Assembly (NCBI GenBank): GCA_964462685.1
Contig: CAYWYR010000014.1
Location: 23,634 to 87,633, forward strand
Direction of reading: 5' to 3'
DNA length: 64,000 bases
DNA from: CAYWYR01 sp964462685
GTDB lineage: Bacteria > Bacteroidota > Ignavibacteria > Kapaibacteriales > UBA2268
Shown here: positions 54,182 through 62,585 of the stretch, one piece after another
How the letters are laid out: each line of letters starts with the position of its first letter
Numbering within the stretch: position 1 is the first letter of the stretch
The notes under the pieces: model-generated
The model's database searches: none
What the model saw: the letters and a program-made list of their open reading frames with translations, nothing else
What the model was told of the DNA's origin: nothing
Position numbers and translations under genes: made by a program

Positions 54182-55639
54182 ATCGGAAAGTTTTTCATAC
54201 TATATCTAGTTATACTCACTGTTTATATCATTGTAGATGTTTACGTAATAGCAAGCTTTGCCCGCTTTGTAAAAAGCAAAGGGTGGAGCCCTTGGATTAT
54301 TTACATACTATCCTTTGTTTCGGTTCTGATGCTTCTGCTCACTGGCTGGGTATTCAATAACCGTCTAGATAGAGAGCTATCCGGAGAGTTTACACATTCC
54401 GTATTCATCATAGCTATGATCTGGTACTTACCTAAACTTGTCATTTTACCGTTTTTGATTATAAGCCACCTTATTGCTGGTATTAAATGGCTCATCAATA
54501 AAAAAGAATCTGATGCTAATAAAATTGATATTGAACAGATTAGAAGAAGGAATCTTGAAGCTGAGTCAATAAAGCAAACAGGTATTGATAATGAAAATGA
54601 ATCAAGCGATGACTCAGATGATGACTCAGATGATAAACTAATCAGTAATACAAGCGATAAAAAAAGCGGTAACCCAAGCAACGATTCAATTGAAGAGTCA
54701 AGTGATAAAATTATCAACGACCCCATAGCTACCCCCAGGAGAGAAATAGCTATAGAATCTTCCGGTAATATGATGAATGATAGCTACAAACGCCGCAGAT
54801 TCCTTCGAAACGTAGGATGGAGCCTGGCAGGTGTTCCGTTTGTTGTGACTGGTTACGGAGGCCTCAAAACATTATATGATTTTGAAATAAAAAAAGTAAC
54901 GATCCCTATTAAAGACCTACCAAGGGAATTAGAAGGCCTGAGAATCGCGCAGCTGTCGGATATTCATTTAGGCAGTTTCCCAGATTATAAGCCTTTTCAG
55001 GAAGCTGTACGAATGTTGAATAATCTGAAAGCTGATATATCAGTCATAACGGGTGATTTCGTGAATTTCGACCCGATGGAGATTAAACCTCATTTCGATT
55101 CTCTATCAAAGATATCTGCTGATATAGGTGTCTTTGGTTGTTTGGGTAATCATGATCATTACATGAGTGATGAAAACCACAAAGTTCTGAGAAAAGCTAT
55201 CGCTGCAGCAAATATCGATGAGATCAACAATTCTAATAGAATCATCACTATCGACGGTTCTGATTTTAATCTGATGGGTGTGGACAATACTGGAATGAGA
55301 CAGGACTACGCCGATTTTTCAGCTGCCGCTATTAAAAGATCACCATTTTCGCCTACGGTTCTTTTATGCCATGACCCGAGAAACTGGGATAACACTGTTT
55401 TGAAGGACTACAAAGATATTGATTTGATGCTCAGTGGCCATACACACGGCGGGCAGATAGCCGTAGAGCTATTGGGATTAGAACTCGCCCCGGTAAAATA
55501 TATATACCAAAGATATGACGGGCTCTATAAAGAAGGCGATCAGCATTTGTATGTCAATAGGGGTGCTGGCACCACTGGCCCTCCCATAAGAATAGGCGTG
55601 AACCCCGAAATAACGGAGTTCACACTCATTAAAGCATAG
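54182..55639 (+). CDS. YkuE-like membrane metallophosphoesterase
   Basis: The catalytic half is a calcineurin-type phosphoesterase: IAQLSDIHLG, ITGDFVNFDP, GCLGNHDHYM, LLCHDP, LMLSGHTHGGQ. Before it are two to three N-terminal TM segments, a Ser/Asp-rich linker, and an internal twin-arginine-like signal KRRRFLRNVGWSLAGVPFV, as in YkuE, a Tat substrate. The first ATG (54329) cuts the TM part: the frame is open from 54128 and reads KIGKFFILYLVILTVYIIV upstream, but there is no ATG, GTG or TTG. ATC 54182, with AAAGG eight bases before it, is my choice (485 aa). Other near-cognate codons nearby cannot be excluded. Confidence 0.87.
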   Translation: MGKFFILYLVILTVYIIVDVYVIASFARFVKSKGWSPWIIYILSFVSVLMLLLTGWVFNNRLDRELSGEFTHSVFIIAMIWYLPKLVILPFLIISHLIAGIKWLINKKESDANKIDIEQIRRRNLEAESIKQTGIDNENESSDDSDDDSDDKLISNTSDKKSGNPSNDSIEESSDKIINDPIATPRREIAIESSGNMMNDSYKRRRFLRNVGWSLAGVPFVVTGYGGLKTLYDFEIKKVTIPIKDLPRELEGLRIAQLSDIHLGSFPDYKPFQEAVRMLNNLKADISVITGDFVNFDPMEIKPHFDSLSKISADIGVFGCLGNHDHYMSDENHKVLRKAIAAANIDEINNSNRIITIDGSDFNLMGVDNTGMRQDYADFSAAAIKRSPFSPTVLLCHDPRNWDNTVLKDYKDIDLMLSGHTHGGQIAVELLGLELAPVKYIYQRYDGLYKEGDQHLYVNRGAGTTGPPIRIGVNPEITEFTLIKA

Positions 55640-55645
55640 GATTCT

Positions 55646-56359
55646 TTACTGCCTTGGCAGTGACAGGCTTTTGCCGCTTGAGAAATTAACTGTATCCGGC
55701 ACCCATTCCCAACGAATTAACTGGGTTTGCAGGTTTTCCCTGATAAATAAATCCCTGTTGTTTGAAGGATCATGAACGTAGTTTACCGACTGCGCTCTTC
55801 CTTTGCCAGTCTCAATCGGATCGGTAACATTGACTGGAAACTGCTTGATCAGAGCGTTATTGGTATTGTTGAATAGCTTTATCATGCCGGTGATTTTATC
55901 AATTTGCTGATCGGAAGTATTGTAGATCTCGTAAGTAAGCTGATTGTTGTCCGTACCGTTTTCAAGTGTCAAAGGCTCAAACTTAGCGAGTTTGAACTGA
56001 GTAAGATTTTGCATTTCGAACCGGGTAGCCATCTGCTCAGCCGCGTTCATATTGTCCATTAGCATGCGGTTGTTGGCGTATTGGATAAGTTCGGCCACGG
56101 TTTTACCGATAATAGAATCAGGCGTGTTCCTCAAAAATTGGATGCCACGGATAAAATCCATTTTATCATCGTAAGTTACTCCGTCATCGGTTTTGATCTC
56201 GTTTGTCAGCTCAAGCAGATTATTCTTTTCAATAGTTTTACCTAATATCTGAGAATCTGATTTTTCATTAGCCTGGCAAGACATAACCACTATAAAGGGA
56301 AAGAATAGAAGATATCTCAAAGACTGCTGGGCAATTATGGAGTTTAAGATGTTTCTCAT
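55646..56359 (-). CDS. Hypothetical lipoprotein
   Basis: 237 aa. Long basic N-region, then LLFFPFIVVMSC (lipobox Cys28). Mature part: helical (DDKMDFIRGIQFLRNTPDSI, MLMDNMNAAEQMATRFEMQNL) followed by a beta sandwich-like part (LTYEIYNTSDQQIDKITGMIKLFN, then PIETGKGRAQSVNY). The latter looks like an FxLYD-type domain that occurs in envelope lipoproteins. Convergent with the metallophosphoesterase gene, seven bases apart. Function unknown. Confidence 0.65.
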   Translation of the reverse strand: MRNILNSIIAQQSLRYLLFFPFIVVMSCQANEKSDSQILGKTIEKNNLLELTNEIKTDDGVTYDDKMDFIRGIQFLRNTPDSIIGKTVAELIQYANNRMLMDNMNAAEQMATRFEMQNLTQFKLAKFEPLTLENGTDNNQLTYEIYNTSDQQIDKITGMIKLFNNTNNALIKQFPVNVTDPIETGKGRAQSVNYVHDPSNNRDLFIRENLQTQLIRWEWVPDTVNFSSGKSLSLPRQ

Positions 56360-56457
56360 TGATTGTTTTAATATTTATTATTGATATGATTACCAAAACT
56401 AAGCAATTCACTACTTTTTATTCGCATAAGCACTGATAACGGCCATTTACGAAAACT

Positions 56458-57417
56458 TCAGAAAAGCAGATCATACTCTTTGGTTTGTCTTGGTACAGCC
56501 AATGGCCCGAACCTAAGCCCTAGGCAATTTACAGTAAAGCTTTCGGCTGATGCAAATTTGATGTACTCATCTAAAATCAGCCCGCCGGCAACTATTATAT
56601 CGCATCTGTGGGGGTGAACATGTAAAATATCCCGTAGTTCACTACTGTTCAACTGCGATATTCGCTTAATGATCTGATCAAGCTCATCGCTTGTCATCGT
56701 GTAACCGTGTATTTTATCAAAATCATATCCAGCTATCCCTAACTTAATAGAAGCTATTGTTACAGGGGTACCAGCTACGGCATTAATATTATCAGCATGC
56801 CTCGGAACCGCAAAGCTGTTAAACGACTCTTGAATGTACGCTCTTGCATTTGATATCTGGTCTTTTTCAGCAGGATCATTATGAAGAAACATCTCCTTAA
56901 TCTTTACCGCACCGATCGGAACGCTTATTTTCTCTAGCCTGCCTTTACCTTCGCCATTATTTATAGTTGCGAACTCAGTACTACCGCCCCCGATATCTAT
57001 AAGATTACCGTGCATATTGCTGCCGAAAGTGCCATAGTAGCTCAGGGCGGCTTCGCTTTCAGAAGGTAGTATCATGATTCTGGTATTCAGCAACTGCTCT
57101 AACTTCTGCTTGATCTCTTCGCCGTTTTTAGCCTCTCGGATCGCGGCGGTGGCAACGGCTATAATGCTATCGGCTTCGTGTTTTTCTATAAGCTTTATAT
57201 AGTTCTTGACTATCGCCTCGGCCCGCTCCAGGCTTTTATAAGATATACTGCCAGATTCAGATAAGCCTTCGCCCAGCCTTGCTATCATTATATGGTCTTC
57301 GATAATCTCCATTTTGCCGCTTCGGCATTCTGCGATCATACATAGTAGCGTGTTGGAGCCTATATCAATTACCGCGATCTTGCCTTTCAGATCTTTTCGA
57401 ATACCAAAGCTATCCAT
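56458..57417 (-). CDS. Ppx/GppA exopolyphosphatase/(p)ppGpp phosphohydrolase
   Basis: 319 aa. Actin-like ATPase fold of the family: AVIDIGSNTLLCMIAE, ARLGEGLSESG, AVATAAIREAKNG, LIDIGGGSTEFAT, VPIGAVKIKEMF. It lacks the C-terminal HD-like extension of E. coli Ppx, as is common in short forms. It hydrolyses polyphosphate or pppGpp. Its ATG lies 31 bases inside the end of prmA, in another frame, so the two are coupled. Confidence 0.9.
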   Translation of the reverse strand: MDSFGIRKDLKGKIAVIDIGSNTLLCMIAECRSGKMEIIEDHIMIARLGEGLSESGSISYKSLERAEAIVKNYIKLIEKHEADSIIAVATAAIREAKNGEEIKQKLEQLLNTRIMILPSESEAALSYYGTFGSNMHGNLIDIGGGSTEFATINNGEGKGRLEKISVPIGAVKIKEMFLHNDPAEKDQISNARAYIQESFNSFAVPRHADNINAVAGTPVTIASIKLGIAGYDFDKIHGYTMTSDELDQIIKRISQLNSSELRDILHVHPHRCDIIVAGGLILDEYIKFASAESFTVNCLGLRFGPLAVPRQTKEYDLLF

Positions 57418-58229
57418 TCATCCTCTGTGATGTGTTCTATATGTTTAAAACTGTTTTTTTCAGCTGCGGAGATCACTTTCTCTTTATCATAAACCATTAT
57501 CCCACTACAAATTAGATGTTTACCCCTAGCCAAAGCAGCTGAAAATTTCGGCATCGATGATACAATCAGGTTGGTAAAGATATTGGCAACTATGCCATCG
57601 GCCTTTGGTAATTCAATAATGTCGATATCCGCCATTTCGATATCTATCTTATTGCAGTTATTGAGTTTAATATTCTCAATAGAATTATTTATCGACCATT
57701 CATTATTGTCGAAAGCATATATCTTGGAAGCTCCGAGTTTTTCCGCTACTATGGCCAATATACCAGTTCCTGTTCCCGCATCTATCCAGAACTCTCCTTT
57801 ACCTGTGTACTTTTCCTGCATCTTCGCTACAAGTCTGGTAGTGGCATGTTCACCGGTGCCGAATGACATTTTCGGATTGATTTCTATCTTGATTTCCTGA
57901 TCAAGTTCATTCATTCGCCAGGTAGGCGCGATCCCGATCTTATCGGATACTATCACACTTTTCACTCTCGATTCATATTCTTCGTTCCAGTTTTTTTCTT
58001 TGAGATCCACTTTTTCGAGTATTTTGGCTTCATTGTGGATATCTTTTAGAATGCCAGATATTTGCGTAACTACTGATTCATCTATATCTTTAGTATAGAA
58101 AGAGATAATAATTTGGTCGTTTTTTTGCTCTATCCCCTGAAAAGGGTAGTCAGAGAGCATTGCCACGGCGATTTCCTGATACTCTTCATAAATGTTGCAA
58201 ATGAGATTGGTATAAGATATAACTTTCAT
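57387..58229 (-). CDS. prmA: Ribosomal protein L11 methyltransferase
   Basis: 280 aa from ATG 58229 (MKVISYTNLICNIYEEYQE). Substrate domain first, then PKMSFGTGEHATTRL, the SAM motif WIDAGTGTGILAIVAEKLGA, ASKIYAFDNNEWS and GIVANIFTNLI in place of the NPPF-like motif. PrmA trimethylates ribosomal protein L11. Bacteroidota-type PrmA has a shorter N-terminal domain; this fits. Confidence 0.93.
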   Translation of the reverse strand: MKVISYTNLICNIYEEYQEIAVAMLSDYPFQGIEQKNDQIIISFYTKDIDESVVTQISGILKDIHNEAKILEKVDLKEKNWNEEYESRVKSVIVSDKIGIAPTWRMNELDQEIKIEINPKMSFGTGEHATTRLVAKMQEKYTGKGEFWIDAGTGTGILAIVAEKLGASKIYAFDNNEWSINNSIENIKLNNCNKIDIEMADIDIIELPKADGIVANIFTNLIVSSMPKFSAALARGKHLICSGIMVYDKEKVISAAEKNSFKHIEHITEDEWIALVFEKI

Positions 58230-58328
58230 AATGAGACTATTAAAACTGTAACAATAAAGTTTTATGCTTTCCGTTCTAATATATAGATTTGACGGTAGCA
58301 AAAACAAAACTAACTACTGGAAGATCAA

Positions 58329-58850
58329 TTGGACAAAAATATCCATAAAAAACTTAGTTCTTTAAAATTAATAGTAGCTGACGTAGATGGTACATTAACC
58401 GATGGCTATAAGTACTACGGCCCAGAAGGTCAGGCGATGAAGAGATTCAACGTTAAGGACGGACTTGGGATAGTGCTTATGAGAAAGCAGGGCATAATGA
58501 CATCATTGCTGTCTACCGATACTTCGCCGATAGTTGAAGCAAGAGCCAAAGATATGCGTATCGAGCATATAGTAGGTGGTTCCCGAAACAAGAACAGAGA
58601 CTTCTTAAGGCTCTGTGAACTTAGCGGGTGCGATCCGGAAAATGCTGCTATGGTAGGTGATGATTATAATGATCTCCACGCATTTGAGGTCGCGGGCTTA
58701 AAAGTCGCCCCCCGAGATGCACATACCAAAGTAAGGGATAGAGCCGATATCGTGCTTGATGCGAAAGGTGGCGAAGGCGTATTAAGAGAACTGGCTGATA
58801 AAATTTTCTCCAGCAAAGGGATTGACCCGGAACTGGAATATGAATGGTAA
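58329..58850 (+). CDS. kdsC: KdsC-type HAD phosphatase (KDO-8-P phosphatase)
   Basis: 173 aa, TTG start. HAD motif I ADVDGTLTDG (Asp18, Asp20), a short cap, motif II LLSTDTSP, and motif IV VGDDYNDLHAFEVAG. KdsC proteins are this size and lack a cap domain. It removes phosphate from KDO-8-P. kdsA is 1.6 kb downstream on the same strand. Confidence 0.9.
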   Translation: MDKNIHKKLSSLKLIVADVDGTLTDGYKYYGPEGQAMKRFNVKDGLGIVLMRKQGIMTSLLSTDTSPIVEARAKDMRIEHIVGGSRNKNRDFLRLCELSGCDPENAAMVGDDYNDLHAFEVAGLKVAPRDAHTKVRDRADIVLDAKGGEGVLRELADKIFSSKGIDPELEYEW

Positions 58851-58906
58851 ATAAATTCATAAAAAAACACAACGAAAACTAAAATCTAAATATTAAGAGG
58901 TATTAT

Positions 58907-59536
58907 ATGTTACCGGACTACAACAACTCAAACCCGCATGTTAACATGCCGACAAGAATTATCGAAAAAGACGCTTCAAGCTCTTACTCAAAGGGGCTGA
59001 TCGTAGGCTCGCTTATCGGTAGCGCGATAGGTGCTACTGTAGCTTTATTATTCGCACCGAAAGCTGGCAATGAAATCAGAAAAGATATCGCTGAAAAATC
59101 CAGCGGACTCACCACAAAGGCAAACGGCCTTTTCAGAAAGATAGAAAGTGACGTGCAGTCGGCTGTAAACTCTGCTATAAACGAGGGCAAGGTAAAAGCT
59201 GACGGTATAATTGATAATGCTAAGCGCCAAGCTGACAATCTTGTAAGATCAGCTGACCAAGTACTAAAAGACGCAAAGCTAAAAGCATCTGACGCTAAAA
59301 CTAATTATGGCGAGAAAGTTACTTCTTATAGAGAAGCTACTAAAGCCGGTGTTGAGGCTTATAAATCTGAAATAGCCAACCATGAACTTAAAAGCACAGT
59401 AAAAAAAGATGAGCATTATATCGGAACTGATGCTAAAGCACCTGGTTTTACCATTGATCAGATAGAGGAAGAGCAAAGTGACTCTACTGATAAACTTGCA
59501 GGCTCAAAATTTGATCTTGACGGATCATTATCATAA
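58907..59536 (+). CDS. YtxH-domain protein
   Basis: 209 aa. A hydrophobic glycine-rich segment GLIVGSLIGSAIGATVALLFAPKAG (about 26-50) is the YtxH signature, followed by a long charged helix with repeated DNAKRQADNLVRSADQ units and an acidic tail. Not secreted by signal peptide; likely inner-membrane or stress-related. It precedes the DUF948-like gene by 28 bases. Confidence 0.8.
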   Translation: MLPDYNNSNPHVNMPTRIIEKDASSSYSKGLIVGSLIGSAIGATVALLFAPKAGNEIRKDIAEKSSGLTTKANGLFRKIESDVQSAVNSAINEGKVKADGIIDNAKRQADNLVRSADQVLKDAKLKASDAKTNYGEKVTSYREATKAGVEAYKSEIANHELKSTVKKDEHYIGTDAKAPGFTIDQIEEEQSDSTDKLAGSKFDLDGSLS

Positions 59537-59564
59537 AAAGAAAAATAAAATAAGGAAATAGGAA

Positions 59565-60344
59565 ATGGATCTCGAATTTTGGTATAGTATTGCTACTATT
59601 GTAGCAATAGTGGCGTTGGTCGTATTTGCGGTAGTGGCTACACTTGCCGTATCTACATTAAAGAAATTTTTGGAAGTGGCAACAGATACTACTAAGTCTA
59701 TTAAAAAAGATGTAACTCTGATACGTGAAAAGGCAGAACCTATAATGCTTAATGCTAATGGTGTGGTTGAAGAAACAAGACTTACCGTAGCCGAGGCTAA
59801 AGGTATAGTGGCTGATTCACGAGGTATAATAATAGAAGCACAAGGTATCGTGCGAGAAGCTAAAGAGCCGATCGTTTCCGCCAATAATATGGTAAGAAGA
59901 ACTGATGAGTCCTGGGGCGTAATCCTCAAAAACTTAGAAGGGAACACCAATAATATCGGTACAAGGGTAGAAGCAACAGTTAATACCGCTATGGATAACG
60001 TGGATACCACAGTTAAGAACCTTAACGATCAAGTAGCACAGATAAACCACGTGGTTGAAAATGCGAAGAACAAACTTGAAGGTGCTGTGGATACCGGTTC
60101 TGTTTATGTTAACGCGATAGGTAAAGCTTTTTCAGTTTTCAAAAACAAGTTCTCATCCAATGGAAACAACGGTTCTAAAGCTAACGGTCAATCGTATGAT
60201 GCTGGTTTCGAGAATGGTAACAGCGGCTACAATCCGAACGCTTATAATCCAGCCCCGGAAAACCAACCAAGACACTATAACGAATCAAATGGTTACGGCG
60301 TATATAATGATTCCTACAAGAAAGGCCCAAATAGCCGAGTATAA
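59565..60344 (+). CDS. DUF948-like membrane-anchored coiled-coil protein
   Basis: 259 aa. N-terminal membrane segment (IATIVAIVALVVFAVVATLAV), then a heptad-like chain of about 130 residues with regular repeats (LTVAEAKGIVADSRG, IIIEAQGIVREAKE), and a Gly/Asn/Tyr-rich unstructured tail (GYNPNAYNPAPENQP). YtxH and DUF948-like genes often stand together, as in Gram-positive stress loci; role unknown. It ends in a clear terminator. Confidence 0.75.
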   Translation: MDLEFWYSIATIVAIVALVVFAVVATLAVSTLKKFLEVATDTTKSIKKDVTLIREKAEPIMLNANGVVEETRLTVAEAKGIVADSRGIIIEAQGIVREAKEPIVSANNMVRRTDESWGVILKNLEGNTNNIGTRVEATVNTAMDNVDTTVKNLNDQVAQINHVVENAKNKLEGAVDTGSVYVNAIGKAFSVFKNKFSSNGNNGSKANGQSYDAGFENGNSGYNPNAYNPAPENQPRHYNESNGYGVYNDSYKKGPNSRV

Positions 60345-60370
60345 TTAGGATTTCATATCAAAACATAATA

Positions 60371-60405
60371 AGGCCGATCAGGTTTATACCTGATCGGCTT
60401 TTTTA
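60371..60405 (+). terminator. Terminator after the YtxH/DUF948 pair
   Basis: gccgatcaggt / acctgatcggc perfect stem, TTAT loop, then six T. Confidence 0.93.
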
Positions 60406-60447
60406 TATGGTTATATTTGTTTTTTCAGATCAATACTCAAGGTAGAA

Positions 60448-61221
60448 ATGTTTTTACTCGCTGGCCCGTGTTTGGTAGAGTCATATAGTGTTTTGGATGA
60501 GGTCGCATCAGTGCTTGCTCCTTTCACTAAGGATAGAGGTCTTAAATATTATCTCAAGGGTTCTTACAGAAAAGCAAACAGATCTTCACATGGTTCTTTT
60601 GAAGGTATAGGTGACCAGAAAGCTCTTGATATACTCAAATCCGTAGGTGAAAGACATGGCGTTCCAACTATAACTGATGTGCATTCGGTTCAGGAAGTAG
60701 AGCTAGCCAGCCACTATATCGACGCGATTCAGATTCCGGCATTTCTTGCTCGGCAGACTGATCTTCTTATCGCAGCGGGTGAAACCGGGAAGCCTATAAA
60801 TCTGAAGAAAGGCCAGTTTATGTCACCCCACGATATGCTGAAAGCCGGAAAGAAAATAGCCAGTACAGGTAATGAGCATTATTACTACTGTGAGCGAGGT
60901 ACTTTCTTCGGTTACAATGATCTTGTTGTGGATTTCAGGTCTCTCCAGATTATGAGCAGCGAGGGTACGCCTGTCGTTTATGATGCTACCCATTCATTAC
61001 AGCGCCCTGCATTAGGAAAAGAAAGCGGAGGTTACAGGGAGCTTATTCCGGCTATGGCAAGGGCCGCGGTAGCTTTTGGGATCGACGGTCTGTTTCTGGA
61101 AACCCATCCAGATCCAAAGAATGCTAAGTCGGATTCCGCAACTCAGTTGCCACTGCAAGAATTTACGGGTTTAATGGATTCACTATTAAAGATAGAAGAA
61201 ACTTTAGAGAATAAGGGTTAA
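60448..61221 (+). CDS. kdsA: 3-deoxy-8-phosphooctulonate synthase (KDO-8-P synthase)
   Basis: 257 aa. LLAGPCLVES, YLKGSYRKANRSS, TITDVHS, IQIPAFLARQTDLL, NLKKGQFMSPHDML, YDATHSLQRP, LFLETHPDP. It condenses PEP with arabinose-5-phosphate. The length and motif set match KdsA, not the DAHP or NeuB relatives. It follows the YtxH/DUF948 pair after their terminator, so it has its own promoter. Confidence 0.96.
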   Translation: MFLLAGPCLVESYSVLDEVASVLAPFTKDRGLKYYLKGSYRKANRSSHGSFEGIGDQKALDILKSVGERHGVPTITDVHSVQEVELASHYIDAIQIPAFLARQTDLLIAAGETGKPINLKKGQFMSPHDMLKAGKKIASTGNEHYYYCERGTFFGYNDLVVDFRSLQIMSSEGTPVVYDATHSLQRPALGKESGGYRELIPAMARAAVAFGIDGLFLETHPDPKNAKSDSATQLPLQEFTGLMDSLLKIEETLENKG

Positions 61222-61263
61222 ATTAGAGCAGTTAAGTATTTGGAAAATATATACTTAAGTAGC

Positions 61264-62391
61264 TTATATTGATTTTTCGTAGATGCGGTAGGTTTTGTAT
61301 AGCTTTCCTTTCATTACCTGCGTAGCGGCTTTGATCATAGGCTCGTTATCCTCCAATATCCACGAGGCCTCCCCGTATTTGATACCCTTTGGCTCCCCTC
61401 GTTTACCGAGTTCATGATATAATACCGCGTCGATACCTTTGTTTCTATATTTGGGGACAATACCGACTACTATAATCCTTAGAGTATCGATTTTAGATTT
61501 TTTTGTAAGCAGATGAATTACTCCCTTTATTAATCCACCTGATTTATTATGTATGAGTGCTTGATTAATATCAGGTAGCCCTAATGCAAACCCTACTGGC
61601 TCGCCGTTTATCTCTGCTATCAGTGCATAATCCGGATCAGCTATTTGTTTAAAATCGGAAGCAAGCTTGTCAAATTCTGAGTCCGTCATTTTAACAAATC
61701 CCCAGTTCTTCTCCCACGCCGTATTATAGATATTCTTCAATATTTCTACATCATTTTTGAATTTGGCCTTATTTGAAAAGTTAACCGGTCTTATATTTAA
61801 GTTGTATCTCTTTCTTACTATTGTTTGAAGCCGCTCTAATTTTTCTGATCTATAGTTGCTGTTATCCAGTAAGTAAGCATATAAATCCTTTGCTTTGCTC
61901 AGCCCGCTACCTTCTATTAGTTTACTGTAATACTCTGGATTGTAGGGCATAAGCACAACCGGGGGGCTGTCGAAGCCATCAACAAGTAAACCGCAGTCAT
62001 CATTGGTGGAAGGGTTTACAGGCCCTCTGATTCTTTCCATGCCTTCTTTTTTCAGCCATTCGCTTGCAACCCAGAAAAGTTCGTTTGCGGTGGACTGCCT
62101 GTTCTCGCACTCAAAGAATCCGAAGAATCCGGTTTTTTCATTATGCTGCTGATTGTGATTTCCGTTGATAATAGCGGATATCCTACCGACAGCTATTTCA
62201 TCGTTATATGCTATCCAATGCTTGATTCTCGTATGCTTAAAAATAGGGTTCTTTTCTTCATTTAATAGCTGTCTCCTCTCAAACTTGAGCGGTGGTACCC
62301 AATTGGGATTGCTTCTATAGAAATTCCATTGAGTCTCTATAAAAGCTTTCAGCAATTGATCGGAATTTACTTCTACTATTTTAATATCCAT
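61264..62391 (-). CDS. GNAT-family acetyltransferase-like protein
   Basis: 375 aa. The C-terminal half reads like a GNAT domain: WIAYNDEIAVGRISAIIN, YALIAEINGEPVGFALGLPD, IIVVGIVPKYRNKGID (the acetyl-CoA pyrophosphate loop R/Q-x2-G-x-A region, here YRNKGID). The N-terminal part (IETQWNFYRSNPNWVPPLKFERRQLLNEEKNPIF) is typical of a family common in the FCB group whose substrate is unknown. Monocistronic. Activity not shown. Confidence 0.8.
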   Translation of the reverse strand: MDIKIVEVNSDQLLKAFIETQWNFYRSNPNWVPPLKFERRQLLNEEKNPIFKHTRIKHWIAYNDEIAVGRISAIINGNHNQQHNEKTGFFGFFECENRQSTANELFWVASEWLKKEGMERIRGPVNPSTNDDCGLLVDGFDSPPVVLMPYNPEYYSKLIEGSGLSKAKDLYAYLLDNSNYRSEKLERLQTIVRKRYNLNIRPVNFSNKAKFKNDVEILKNIYNTAWEKNWGFVKMTDSEFDKLASDFKQIADPDYALIAEINGEPVGFALGLPDINQALIHNKSGGLIKGVIHLLTKKSKIDTLRIIVVGIVPKYRNKGIDAVLYHELGKRGEPKGIKYGEASWILEDNEPMIKAATQVMKGKLYKTYRIYEKSI

Positions 62392-62585
62392 ACAGAAATT
62401 GGTTAGCTACAAAAGGCACAATTTATAAAATTACACTTTTATAAATTCTTATTTAATACCAAAGTCTGCTTAGTTTTATAGTATATCATCATTCATCGAA
62501 ACCGATAAAATGATCAGCCGTATCCCTGCTATCAAAAAGCTGCAATGTTTAAATCCTTTCTAATAATATACATCGGCCTGTAAAT

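Noticed and set aside
54540..54700. Tandem DNA repeat (gatgactcagatgat units)
   Set aside because: It is the coding sequence of a low-complexity Ser/Asp linker in the metallophosphoesterase, with no perfect repeat longer than a few codons.
55641..55665. Small palindrome actgcc/ggcagt at the convergent junction as a terminator
   Set aside because: The stem is six base pairs with a two-base spacer that cannot form a proper loop, and no T tract follows in either direction.
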